A stretch of DNA of 64,000 bases from an uncultured Verrucomicrobiota bacterium. Lineage in GTDB: Bacteria; Verrucomicrobiota; Kiritimatiellia; CAIVKH01. Shown here piece after piece: positions 1-9,736 of the stretch (position 1 is the first letter of the stretch; the number at the start of each line of letters is the position of its first letter). Location of the stretch: NCBI GenBank assembly GCA_937996795.1, contig CALKUH010000022.1:62001-126000 (forward strand). The letters run 5' to 3'. The translations under genes were made by a program, and so were the position numbers. The notes beneath the pieces were generated by a model. The model ran no database searches. It worked only from the letters and a program-made list of their open reading frames with translations, and was not told the origin of the DNA.

Positions 1-1530
<1,530 letters not shown>

Positions 1531-1577
1531 GGGACTCTTCCCCGACACCCGAAACCCGACATCTTCCCTCCCTTCTT

Positions 1578-4067
1578 ATGGACACACCTCCCGTCACCCC
1601 GGAACGCATCGACCCGATCAACATCGAAGACGAGATGCAGAAGGCGTACATCGATTATTCGATGTCCGTCATCATTGGTCGCGCGCTGCCCGACGCGCGC
1701 GACGGGCTGAAGCCCGTGCACCGGCGCATTCTCTACGCGATGTTCAACGAGGGCCTGCTGCACAACAAGCGCTACTCCAAGTGCGCCGGCGTAGTCGGTG
1801 AAGTGCTGAAGAAATACCACCCGCACGGCGACGCCTCGGTGTACGACGCGCTGGTGCGCCTCGCGCAGCCGTGGAACATGCGCTACACGCTGGTCGAGGG
1901 CCAGGGCAACTTCGGATCGCTCGACGGCGACCCGCCCGCGGCCTACCGGTACACCGAGTGCCGCCTTGAATCGCTCGCGGAGGAACTGCTGCGCGACATC
2001 GAGAAGAACACCGTCGACATGCAGCCCAACTTCGACGAGCAGACGGAGGAGCCGAAGGTCCTGCCCTGCCGCGTGCCGAATCTCCTGGTCAACGGCAGCA
2101 CGGGCATCGCCGTCGGCATGGCGTCGAACATCCCGCCCCACAACCTCGGCGAAGTGGTGGACGGCTGCGTGCACCTGATCGACCAGCCGGAGGCGACGGT
2201 GGCGGACCTGATGGGCTTCATCAAGGGACCGGACTTCCCCACCGGCGGCATCATCCACGGCGTGAACGCGATCCGGCAGATGTATGAAACCGGCCGCGGG
2301 CTCATCAAGGTGCGCGGGCGCGCCACCATCGAGGAATCGGCGAACCGCGAGGCGGTCATCATCACCGAAATCCCCTACGCGGTGAACAAGGCGACGCTGA
2401 TCGAGAAGATGGCGGAGCTGGTCCGCGACAAGAAGCTCGAGGGCATCTCGGACATCCGCGACGAGTCGGACGAAAACATCCGGATCGTCGTCGAGCTGAA
2501 GCGCGGCGTGATCGGTCAGGTCGTGCTGAACAACATTTTCCAGCAGACGCAGATGGAGTCCACCTTCGGCGCGATCATGCTGGCGATCGACAAGGGGCGC
2601 CCCCGGGTGATGAACCTGCGGGATACGCTGAAGTGCTTCCTCGACCACCGGTTCGAGGTCACGCGCCGCCGCATCGAGTTCGACCTCGCGAAGGCGGAGG
2701 CGCGCGCCCACATCCTGGAGGGCCTCAAGATCGCGCTCGACAACCTCGACGCCGTGGTGCGGATCATCCGCGAGTCGAAGAACCGCGACGAGGCCCGCGT
2801 GCAGTTGATCGCTCGGTTCGGCCTGTCGGAAATCCAGGCGAACGCGATCCTCGACATGCGCCTCTACCAGCTCACCGGGCTGGAGCGCGACAAGATCGAG
2901 GCGGAATACCTGGAGCTGATCAAGCTGATCAACTACCTGCGCGACCTGCTCGCGAGCGACCGCAAGATCTACGCGGTCATCAAGGAGGATTTGCTCGAAA
3001 TCCGCAAGGCCTACGCCGACGTGCGCCGGACGGACATCGTGCCGGACGAGGGCGAGATCAACATGGAGGATCTCATCGCCGACGCCGCCTGCGTGATCAC
3101 CCTGACCCACGGCGGCTACATCAAGCGCGTGCCGATCGCCAGCTTCCGCCAGCAAAAGCGCGGCGGCAAGGGCGTGATGGGCATGGAGACGAAGGAGGAG
3201 GATTTCGTGGAGCACGTCTTCACGGCCTCCACGCATGACACCATGCTGTTCTTCACGGCCAAGGGCGACGTGTTTGCGAAGAAGGTGCACGAGATCCCCG
3301 AGGGCAGCCGCACCTCGCGCGGCAAGGCCGTGGTCAACCTGCTGAACATCAGCCAGGAGGAGAAACTCGCGGCCTTCATCAAGGTGCGCGAATTCTCACC
3401 GGACCAGTTCCTCGTGTTCGCGACGCAGAATGGCGTCGTAAAGAAGACGAACCTGGGCGAGTACCAGAACATCCGCGCAAGCGGGCTGATCGCGATCAAG
3501 ATCGAGGATGGCGACCGCCTGATCGGCGTACAACTGACCGGCGGCCGGGACGAGTTGATGCTCGTGACGCGTCAGGGCATGAGCATCCGTTTCGACGAGG
3601 AACAGTTGCGCGATCAGGGCCGCGACACCGTCGGCGTGTGGGGCATCGAGCTGGAGGAAGGCGGCAAGGATGCCGTCGTCTCCATCGAGGCGGTCGCGCC
3701 GAACGCCACGCTGCTCTGCATCTCGGAGAATGGATTCGGCAAGCGGACATCCTTCGAGGAGTACCGCAACCAGAGCCGCGGCGGCAAAGGCATCATCACG
3801 ATGAAAACGACGGACCGCAACGGCGCGGTCGTCGGCGCGCACGCGGTGCGGGACAACGACTCGATGATGATCATCACGCAGCAGGGCCAGACGATCCGCA
3901 TCGGCGTGCACGACATCCGCACCATCAGCCGCAACACGCAGGGTGTCCGCATCATCAATCTCGAGGAAAACGACCGCGTGGTCTCCGCCACGCCGGTGGC
4001 CTCGGAGGAGGATGAGGAACAGGCCGCGGGTTCAGCCGCCGACACGCAACCCGGCGCGCCGGTGTAA
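1578..4067 (+). CDS. gyrA: DNA gyrase subunit A
   Basis: Breakage-reunion subunit of gyrase, 829 residues, full length. The catalytic tyrosine is Y125 in AAYRYTECRL. The quinolone-pocket helix reads HPHGDASVYD (residues 81-90), so the position equivalent to E. coli Ser83 is Ala86 and the Asp87 equivalent is Asp90. The GyrA box that lets the C-terminal beta-pinwheel wrap DNA is QKRGGKG at 526-532, which identifies GyrA rather than ParC. Further pinwheel blades follow, including a second box-like NQSRGGKGIITM, and the protein ends in a short acidic tail (EEDEEQAAG). It sits 47 bases after gyrB. The ATG has no obvious Shine-Dalgarno sequence, but family alignment supports this start (NIEDEMQKAYIDYSMSVI follows directly). 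Confidence 0.98.
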   Translation: MDTPPVTPERIDPINIEDEMQKAYIDYSMSVIIGRALPDARDGLKPVHRRILYAMFNEGLLHNKRYSKCAGVVGEVLKKYHPHGDASVYDALVRLAQPWNMRYTLVEGQGNFGSLDGDPPAAYRYTECRLESLAEELLRDIEKNTVDMQPNFDEQTEEPKVLPCRVPNLLVNGSTGIAVGMASNIPPHNLGEVVDGCVHLIDQPEATVADLMGFIKGPDFPTGGIIHGVNAIRQMYETGRGLIKVRGRATIEESANREAVIITEIPYAVNKATLIEKMAELVRDKKLEGISDIRDESDENIRIVVELKRGVIGQVVLNNIFQQTQMESTFGAIMLAIDKGRPRVMNLRDTLKCFLDHRFEVTRRRIEFDLAKAEARAHILEGLKIALDNLDAVVRIIRESKNRDEARVQLIARFGLSEIQANAILDMRLYQLTGLERDKIEAEYLELIKLINYLRDLLASDRKIYAVIKEDLLEIRKAYADVRRTDIVPDEGEINMEDLIADAACVITLTHGGYIKRVPIASFRQQKRGGKGVMGMETKEEDFVEHVFTASTHDTMLFFTAKGDVFAKKVHEIPEGSRTSRGKAVVNLLNISQEEKLAAFIKVREFSPDQFLVFATQNGVVKKTNLGEYQNIRASGLIAIKIEDGDRLIGVQLTGGRDELMLVTRQGMSIRFDEEQLRDQGRDTVGVWGIELEEGGKDAVVSIEAVAPNATLLCISENGFGKRTSFEEYRNQSRGGKGIITMKTTDRNGAVVGAHAVRDNDSMMIITQQGQTIRIGVHDIRTISRNTQGVRIINLEENDRVVSATPVASEEDEEQAAGSAADTQPGAPV

Positions 4068-4228
4068 GCAGCGCGCCCCGTCTTTCGGCGCCGGATTTTC
4101 ACCACGGAGCGCACGGAGTCTTCAGGGCCTCGCTTCGAAATCAGCGGCTGGAAGAATTGAGCCGCAGATATCCTGAAGTTCATTCGCGGATTTCGCGGAT
4201 GAGGCGGGGGAACAGCGCTCGCGCAGCG
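4068..4228. other. Convergent intergenic spacer after gyrA
   Basis: A 161-base spacer lies between the gyrA stop and the stop of the minus-strand FHA gene. It holds a weak GC hairpin around 4074-4092 (gcgcc / ggcgc arms) followed by a short T-run (attttc), which could act as a poor terminator for gyrBA. It also holds short degenerate direct repeats (cacggag twice near 4105-4118; tcgcggat twice near 4184-4200). I see no ORF with coding character. Confidence 0.4.
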
Positions 4229-4768
4229 TTATTCGCGGCGTTTAATCTTGATGGTGACGGGCCGGCGCTTGGGCAGGCCACCCGCGGGCGCGGCGGGCTC
4301 GGATTCTTCCATCAGCGGGATCCGGGGAATCTCTGGCGCGTCGGCCACGAGCGCGGGCACCACGGCCTCGGGCTTCCGGGCCGGCGAGGAGTCGTCCACA
4401 ATTTCGCGCAGGATGGTCGTGTAGCCCTTGCCGAGATCCATCTTGCCTTCGATTTCCTGGATCGCGGTGTCGGTGCCGACGGCGGGGTCCTGGTCGAAAT
4501 GAAAGGTGGTCGAGCCGACGCGCACCGTGTCGCCCGCCTTCAGTTTCGCCACATCGACCTTCTCGTTGTTGACCCACGTCCCGTTGCGGGACTTGAGGTC
4601 CTTGATGTAGAAGTCACCATCCCACAGCCGGATGCCGCAATGGATGCGGGATACGCGCTCATCGAGCAGGACGATGTCCGCGTCGGCGCTGCGCCCGACG
4701 GTGATGGGCTGGTCGCTCAGTTGGAACTCCATCTGGGCGCCGTCTTTTTTCGTATAGCGAAGTCGCAT
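4229..4768 (-). CDS. FHA-domain protein
   Basis: A predicted cytoplasmic phosphothreonine-binding protein of 179 residues. The forkhead-associated fold fills residues about 2-95 and has the classic ligand loop residues: GRS at 25-27, SRIH at 40-43 and RNGT at 61-64, so phosphopeptide binding should be intact. The second half (about 95-179) is low complexity, rich in Pro, Ala and Glu, and ends in a strongly basic tail (KRRPVTIKIKRRE). The ATG at 4768 is chosen because the upstream open frame is unlike any FHA protein. It is the last gene of the minus-strand run with the UXS-like, EpsI and exosortase genes, 67 bases after the SDR. The phosphorylated partner, and any Ser/Thr kinase, is not in the window. 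Confidence 0.88.
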   Translation of the reverse strand: MRLRYTKKDGAQMEFQLSDQPITVGRSADADIVLLDERVSRIHCGIRLWDGDFYIKDLKSRNGTWVNNEKVDVAKLKAGDTVRVGSTTFHFDQDPAVGTDTAIQEIEGKMDLGKGYTTILREIVDDSSPARKPEAVVPALVADAPEIPRIPLMEESEPAAPAGGLPKRRPVTIKIKRRE

Positions 4769-4835
4769 GGCCGGTAACTGGCGTTCAGTGTAGGGAAGCG
4801 GCTGCGGACGCGCAACAGGTATCCGGACGCGGGGG

Positions 4836-5807
4836 TTACAGTTTCCCGCGGGCGATGAGGTCCTTGAAGTATGCGATGGTCTTCTGCAACCCGTCGGCAA
4901 GCTCCACCTGCGGCTCCCACTTGAGAATCTCGCGGGCGCGCCCGATGTTGGGCTGGCGGATCTTGGGGTCATCGACCGGCAGCGGCTTGTGCACGATCGG
5001 CGCCTCGCTGTTGCAGAGGCGCTTAATTTCGTGCGCGAACTGCAGCACGGTCATCTCGTGCGGATTGCCGATGTTCACCGGCTCCGCAAAGTCGCTCATC
5101 ATCAGGCGATAGATGCCTTCAATAAGGTCGGACACGTAGCAAAAACTGCGCGTCTGCTTGCCGTCGCCGAACACGGTGATCGGCTCGCCCTTCAGCGCCT
5201 CGGTGATAAACGCCGGCACGACGCGGCCGTCCTTCGGGCGCATGCGCGGACCGTAGGTGTTGAAAATGCGGACGATGCGCGTCTCGACGCCGTGGTAGCG
5301 GTGATAGGCCATCGTCATCGCCTCGGCAAAGCGCTTGGCCTCGTCATAGACGCCGCGCGGGCCGATCGGATTCACGTTGCCCCAGTAGGTCTCCGGCTGC
5401 GGATGCACCAGCGGGTCGCCGTAGCATTCCGACGTGGAGGCGAGGATCAGGCGCGCCTTCTTTGCGCGGGCGAGGCCGAGCGCCTTGTGCGTGCCGAGCG
5501 CGCCGACCTTCAGCGTCTGGATCGGCAACTCGAGATAATCAATCGGGCTGGCCGGCGACGCGAAGTGCCAGATGTAGTCCACGCGACCCGGCACGTTGAT
5601 GTATTCCGTGACGTCGTGCTGGATGAACTCGTGGTCCGGGTGGCCGCGCAGGTGCGCGATGTTGTCGAGGTTGCCGGTGATCAGGTTGTCGAGGCAGATC
5701 ACACGGTGACCGCGCGAGAGCAGCAAATCGGTGAGGTGGGACCCGAGAAAACCGGCGCCGCCGGTGATCACGGAAACGGGTTTTTCAGCCGGTGCAGCGT
5801 TTGACAT
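4836..5807 (-). CDS. SDR-family UDP-glucuronate decarboxylase-like protein
   Basis: An extended short-chain dehydrogenase/reductase of 323 residues, most like UDP-glucuronic acid decarboxylase (UXS), which makes UDP-xylose from UDP-glucuronate with bound NAD+. The Rossmann motif GGAGFLGSH is at 16-24. The catalytic motif STSECYGDP (about 124-132) and Y154-x3-K158 (in GVYDEAKRF) are present. RIFNTYGPRMRPKDGRVVP and FGDGKQTRSFCYV are typical of the UXS/dTDP-glucose dehydratase branch. It probably supplies a nucleotide sugar for the surrounding polysaccharide locus. The start at ATG 5807 places the Rossmann motif just inside the N-terminus; the longer upstream frame is not homologous-looking. 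Substrate assignment rests on family resemblance, so a related 4,6-dehydratase or epimerase cannot be excluded. Confidence 0.88.
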   Translation of the reverse strand: MSNAAPAEKPVSVITGGAGFLGSHLTDLLLSRGHRVICLDNLITGNLDNIAHLRGHPDHEFIQHDVTEYINVPGRVDYIWHFASPASPIDYLELPIQTLKVGALGTHKALGLARAKKARLILASTSECYGDPLVHPQPETYWGNVNPIGPRGVYDEAKRFAEAMTMAYHRYHGVETRIVRIFNTYGPRMRPKDGRVVPAFITEALKGEPITVFGDGKQTRSFCYVSDLIEGIYRLMMSDFAEPVNIGNPHEMTVLQFAHEIKRLCNSEAPIVHKPLPVDDPKIRQPNIGRAREILKWEPQVELADGLQKTIAYFKDLIARGKL

Positions 5808-5872
5808 GCGGGATGGTCTATGCGGTGCGCCGGACAAAGTCAAGCCGGGCACGCGCGGGCTTGACCGCCGGA

Positions 5873-6622
5873 CTATTGCAGGACCATTTCCGGATAGAGT
5901 TCGCGGACAAAGCCGCGAATCTCGTCCTTGTAGGCGCCGTCCTTGTCGCGGTTGCCGGAGACGGAAATGTACGCCCAGCGGTGCGAACGATTGTGGAGCA
6001 CCCGGTCGGAGGCCATCCAGATCATGCGCATGACGTGGGAGGGCGTTTCGCGCCCCTTGCCGACGAACCAATAGGCGTAGTAGCTGTCGTGCTCGCCCTG
6101 CCGCCCATCAGGCAGGCGCCAGCGCCGCAGCATGTCGAGGACCATGACCCCCAGCTCGTCGCGCCCCTCCATCGGGACATCGATGACCGAGCTATGGATG
6201 ATCTCGTTGCCCTGCCCCACGAGGCACACCTGCGGGCGATGGATGCTCGCGCGTTCCCGTCCGCTCATCACGATGGAAGCGAAGATCGTTTCGCCCTTGG
6301 GCGAGGTGTATTGCTTTTTGAGCACCTCGGTGTCGGAGGGCAACAGGTCCTTCTCGATCTTGGTCATCGTGGCCAGCTCGCCGCTGCATTTCGGGCACTT
6401 GCCCTCCAGCAGGATCTGGCTCACAAACACGGAAGCCTGGCAGGCGGGCGCCTGGCAGAAACGCAGCTCGTCGCCGGTCCACTCGCCGACGCGGTCGGGC
6501 AGATAGACCTTCACGCCCGCCTCATCCGTCAGCGCGACGTTCACCGTGAACGCCAGCGCGAACGACGTGACGGCCAGCAGGCCGATGACGGTCAGGTAGG
6601 GTTTAAGAGCATGTGCCTGCAT
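5873..6622 (-). CDS. EpsI-family exosortase-associated protein with cysteine cluster
   Basis: An EpsI-family (DUF3485) protein of 249 residues, a partner usually encoded beside or fused to exosortases. One N-terminal transmembrane segment (about 9-29) should anchor a domain outside the inner membrane. The hallmark SIHRPQVCLVGQG (H128, C133) is present, followed by a beta-rich body containing YYAYWFVGKGRETPSH. Unusually, a four-cysteine cluster (C56, C61, C76, C79, the last two as CPKC) sits between the membrane anchor and the EpsI core and resembles a small zinc ribbon. The gene overlaps the exosortase upstream by 31 bases (6592-6622), implying translational coupling. A paralogue is encoded at 33083-33862. 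Confidence 0.88.
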   Translation of the reverse strand: MQAHALKPYLTVIGLLAVTSFALAFTVNVALTDEAGVKVYLPDRVGEWTGDELRFCQAPACQASVFVSQILLEGKCPKCSGELATMTKIEKDLLPSDTEVLKKQYTSPKGETIFASIVMSGRERASIHRPQVCLVGQGNEIIHSSVIDVPMEGRDELGVMVLDMLRRWRLPDGRQGEHDSYYAYWFVGKGRETPSHVMRMIWMASDRVLHNRSHRWAYISVSGNRDKDGAYKDEIRGFVRELYPEMVLQ

Positions 6623-7557
6623 CGTTCGCGTACCTCATGGAAATTGGTGTTCAACAGCGCGCCCACGCCGAGCATGAGCGCGATGGCCACGGAGAAGACG
6701 ACGTAACCCGAGTAGTCGTGGAACAATCCCAAGGCGAGCTGCTCGCCGAACGCCTCCGCCACGATGGCCACGACAACAATACGCGCAATGTTGCCGACGA
6801 TGGCCAGCGGGATGGACGACAGGAACAGGACCCACTTGCGCAACACGGTTCGCTGCGTGAAATAGGCATAGACCGCCGTCAGCGCGGTCAACGCGAGCAG
6901 CGACCGGATGCCGCTGCACGGGTCGGCCACGTCGAAACTGAACCCGCCCGCGGCCATCGAATAAATCGCCGACCCGGAGCGTTCCGCTGCAATGCCGAGG
7001 CCGTTGAGCATGGCGGTGGAAATGATCGTCGCGAAAATGCGGAGCGGGAACGTCAGGCTGTCGAGGAAGTTCAGCGGGATGCAGAAGATCAGGTAGGAAC
7101 AGGGGAAAATCAGCAACTTGGCCGTGCGCCAGCCATAAAAGTAGTACGGGATCGCCCATGTGAGCAGCACGAGGCCGAACAGCGAGAGGCGCGTTTGCTG
7201 GGCCTTGGCACCCACCCAGTGCAGCAGCAGCGCAAAGACCACCAGCGCGAGGCCCATCCGGCTGACCGACTTCGGCGCCGCGGCCAGCTCGCGCCGTTTC
7301 ATCCAGATGATCGCGCCGCTGACAAACGGCACGAGCCAGCCGTGCGAATAGTCGCCGGTGCCATCGTCGTCATCCCAGCGATCCACCATCCACGCGATCG
7401 CCGACCGGCCGAAGGCGCGCACGTCGGTCGTGTTGCCCTGGAAATGGAACAGGACAAAAATCAGGGCGATCATCACCGACAGCAGGCCGATCCGGATCAA
7501 GTCGTCCCGGCTCAACGCCGCCAGCCGCCAGCGTTCACTCCAAATGCGTGCGTCCAT
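6592..7557 (-). CDS. Exosortase (EpsH/Xrt family), catalytic residues intact
   Basis: A polytopic membrane cysteine transpeptidase-like enzyme (321 residues, about 8 transmembrane segments) that processes proteins bearing a C-terminal sorting tail. The three conserved residues are all present: Cys214 in ADPCSGIRSL, Arg259 in VGNIARIV and His280 in LFHDYSGY. Other family marks are GAKAQQTRLSLFGLVLL and IPLNFLDSLTFPLRI. It lies 36 bases after the HAD phosphatase and overlaps its EpsI partner. None of the secreted proteins in the window has a PEP-CTERM-like tail, so its substrates are encoded elsewhere. A paralogue with altered catalytic residues is at 32109-33086. Confidence 0.93.
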   Translation of the reverse strand: MDARIWSERWRLAALSRDDLIRIGLLSVMIALIFVLFHFQGNTTDVRAFGRSAIAWMVDRWDDDDGTGDYSHGWLVPFVSGAIIWMKRRELAAAPKSVSRMGLALVVFALLLHWVGAKAQQTRLSLFGLVLLTWAIPYYFYGWRTAKLLIFPCSYLIFCIPLNFLDSLTFPLRIFATIISTAMLNGLGIAAERSGSAIYSMAAGGFSFDVADPCSGIRSLLALTALTAVYAYFTQRTVLRKWVLFLSSIPLAIVGNIARIVVVAIVAEAFGEQLALGLFHDYSGYVVFSVAIALMLGVGALLNTNFHEVRERCRHMLLNPT

Positions 7558-7593
7558 AGGTAGTCCTTAACAATACGCCAGCGCCGGCATCGG

Positions 7594-8151
7594 TCAATGC
7601 GCCACGGCAGGTAAAACCCGCTCCAGCAGGGCGGGCAGCTCGGCCATCGTATCCACGCGGAAATCCGCGTCGGTTTTCGTGTGCAACGGCTTTACCTTCA
7701 CGGTCTTGTGCACGCCAGCCCGGCGGCCCGCCTGGACGTCTTTCTCCTGGTCCCCGATCATCCAGGACCGGGCGAGGTCGAGATGATGCCGCTCGGCGGC
7801 CTCCAGCAGCATGCCCGGATTGGGTTTCCGATGGGTATGGGCGTCATCAAGGGATGTGCACACCAGGATGTCATGCACGGCGACACCCTCCGCCTCCAAC
7901 AAGCGGTCGAGCTTGGCGTGGATGCGCTCCAAATCGGCGTCCGACATCCGGCCGCGGGCGACGCCCGACTGGTTCGTCACGATCACGGCCTTGTAGCCGC
8001 GGGCGAGCACGAGTCGAAGCGATTCGATAAACCCGGGCAACAGATGGAACTGATCCTCGTGCAGGACATAGCGCATCGCGTCATCCGGCGGGTGGTTGAC
8101 GATGCCATCGCGATCAAAAAACACGCACGGCGCTGGTGTATGTTTCGACAT
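7594..8151 (-). CDS. HAD-family sugar-bisphosphate/histidinol-phosphate-type phosphatase
   Basis: A haloacid dehalogenase-fold phosphatase of 185 residues, close to GmhB (D-glycero-D-manno-heptose 1,7-bisphosphate 7-phosphatase) and the HisB N-terminal domain. Motif I is FFDRDGIVN (Asp13 nucleophile, Asp15 acid/base), motif II TNQSG, motif III RKPNPG and motif IV GDQEKD. The zinc-binding cysteine/histidine loop of canonical GmhB and HisB is absent: only one Cys (VCTSLDD) is found where several ligands are expected. ATG 8151 is preferred to the in-frame TTG at 8160. First gene of the minus-strand run. A nucleotide-sugar or heptose role is inferred from context. Confidence 0.82.
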   Translation of the reverse strand: MSKHTPAPCVFFDRDGIVNHPPDDAMRYVLHEDQFHLLPGFIESLRLVLARGYKAVIVTNQSGVARGRMSDADLERIHAKLDRLLEAEGVAVHDILVCTSLDDAHTHRKPNPGMLLEAAERHHLDLARSWMIGDQEKDVQAGRRAGVHKTVKVKPLHTKTDADFRVDTMAELPALLERVLPAVAH

Positions 8152-8302
8152 GGCGGACAAGGATACCGATCATCCCCCGATGCGCAACCCACAAGGCGGG
8201 CCCCACGGGGCCAAAATCTGCGCTTCATGCGCGGCCTTGCGCATGGTTAACTCCGTCCGGTTAAGGGTTGCACCGGCACAGCCGCGTGCGTGAGTGAATG
8301 TT
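8152..8302. promoter_or_regulatory. Divergent intergenic region with short palindromes
   Basis: 151 bases between the divergent HAD phosphatase and DUF362 genes, which head two opposite runs of locus genes, so promoters for both directions are expected here. Visible structure: a perfect inverted repeat GGCCCC-AC-GGGGCC at 8199-8212, a perfect stem ATGCGC/GCGCAT at 8227-8232 and 8239-8244, and a direct repeat GGTTAA at 8245-8250 and 8259-8264 (14-base period). Which, if any, is an operator is unknown. No convincing -35/-10 pair was seen. Confidence 0.4.
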
Positions 8303-9736
8303 ATGGATCCATTGGTGGACATCCGATCAAGGCTGGCGGTGGCGCTGGAACGCGTTCCAGCGGAGTACCCTCCGCTGGAGGCGGCGCCCTATCATCCGGA
8401 CCAGGCCTTTCCCGAATATCGCGGCCCCGTGGGGCGCCACCCCAACCCCGTCTATGCGGCCGTGCGCAGCGCGTTCGCAGAGTTGGGGCTCGACCGGGCG
8501 CGGTTCGGGACGCCGGCGTGGAATCCGCTGGGCGACCTCGTGCGGCCGGGGAGCCGGATTGTCATCAAGCCGAATTGGGTGCTGCACCGCAACGAGGGCC
8601 GCGGCGGCACGGACGAACTGATCACGCACGCCTCGGTGCTGCGGGCGCTCGTCGACTACGCGTGGCTCGCGCAACCCGCCTCGCTCATCGTAGGGGACGC
8701 GCCGCTCCAGATTTGCGACTTCAAGGCCATGCTCAACCTCGGTTTCGACCGCGTGGCCGACGACCTGCGTGCGCGGGGGTGTCCGCTCGAGATCAAGGAT
8801 TTCCGGCGGACCATCATGCGCCGCGCCGACGCCCGCGCCGATGTCACGACGGACCTCCAGCCGCTGGAGCATTACGTGCTGGTGGACCTCGGCACGGAGA
8901 GCGAACTGGAAGCCATCTCCGGCGACGCCCGGAAGTTCCGCGTCACGATGTACGACCCGCGCCTGATGTGGAACAACCACCGGCCCGGCGTGCACCGCTA
9001 TCTCGTCGCCCGCGACATCCTCGCCGCGGACCTGGTCATCAACGCGCCGAAGATGAAGACGCACAAGAAGGCCGGCGTGACCCTCGCGCTGAAAAACCTC
9101 GTCGGCATCAACGGGAACAAGGACTACCTGCCGCACCATCGCAAAGGCGCGGCGAACCGGGGCGGCGACAACTACGAGCGGGCGACGCTGCCCAAGCGAC
9201 TGCTCGAGGCTTTCCTCGATGTTGCCAACATGCACCTGCTGGGCAAACCGCGCGCCTACCAGACGGCGGTCCGCCTCGCCTACAAGCTGCTCTACTTCGA
9301 CCGCATCCGCGGCGAGCCGACGGATGTCGAGGGCGGCTGGCACGGCAACGACACGATCTGGCGCACCTGCCTCGACCTCAACCGCGCGCTGCTCTACGCC
9401 GACACGGACGGACGCCTGCACGACACGCCGCAACGCGTGACGCTGCATGTACTCGACGGCGCCGTGGCGGGGGAAGGCGACGGCCCCCTGCGTCCGACAT
9501 CGGTGCCCGCCGGCCTCCTGCTGGCCTCGCTCAACCCAGTGGCGCTCGACGCCTATGCCACGCGCCTGATGGGCCTGAATCCGGCGGCAATCCCGATCGC
9601 GCACAAGGCGCAGCGCCCGGGACCCCGCCCGCTGATCACCGGCGTGCCGCCCGAACCCGCGGCGTCCGCCCGCCCGGCCCGCACCTTCGCCCCCGCGCCC
9701 GGCTGGGCGCCCGCAGCTGCACAAACACCCGTCTGA
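8303..9736 (+). CDS. DUF362 domain protein
   Basis: A protein of 477 residues from ATG 8303 (480 from an in-frame GTG at 8294; neither has a clear ribosome-binding site). Family features are VIKPNWVLHRNEG near the start of the domain, NAPKMKTHKKAGVTLALKNL in the middle and LDAYATRLMGL near the end. DUF362 proteins recur in surface-polysaccharide and redox loci, and their reaction is not established. The ferredoxin-like CxxCxxC cluster that some members carry is missing here, so an iron-sulfur role is not supported by sequence. The C-terminus is a Pro/Ala-rich tail. It opens the plus-strand glycosyltransferase run; the next gene starts inside its stop codon. Confidence 0.8.
   Translation: MDPLVDIRSRLAVALERVPAEYPPLEAAPYHPDQAFPEYRGPVGRHPNPVYAAVRSAFAELGLDRARFGTPAWNPLGDLVRPGSRIVIKPNWVLHRNEGRGGTDELITHASVLRALVDYAWLAQPASLIVGDAPLQICDFKAMLNLGFDRVADDLRARGCPLEIKDFRRTIMRRADARADVTTDLQPLEHYVLVDLGTESELEAISGDARKFRVTMYDPRLMWNNHRPGVHRYLVARDILAADLVINAPKMKTHKKAGVTLALKNLVGINGNKDYLPHHRKGAANRGGDNYERATLPKRLLEAFLDVANMHLLGKPRAYQTAVRLAYKLLYFDRIRGEPTDVEGGWHGNDTIWRTCLDLNRALLYADTDGRLHDTPQRVTLHVLDGAVAGEGDGPLRPTSVPAGLLLASLNPVALDAYATRLMGLNPAAIPIAHKAQRPGPRPLITGVPPEPAASARPARTFAPAPGWAPAAAQTPV

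Noticed and set aside
4100..4200. Short repeats near cacggag and tcgcggat as a mobile repeat family
   Set aside because: Only two short imperfect copies in one spacer; insufficient to call a repeat element.
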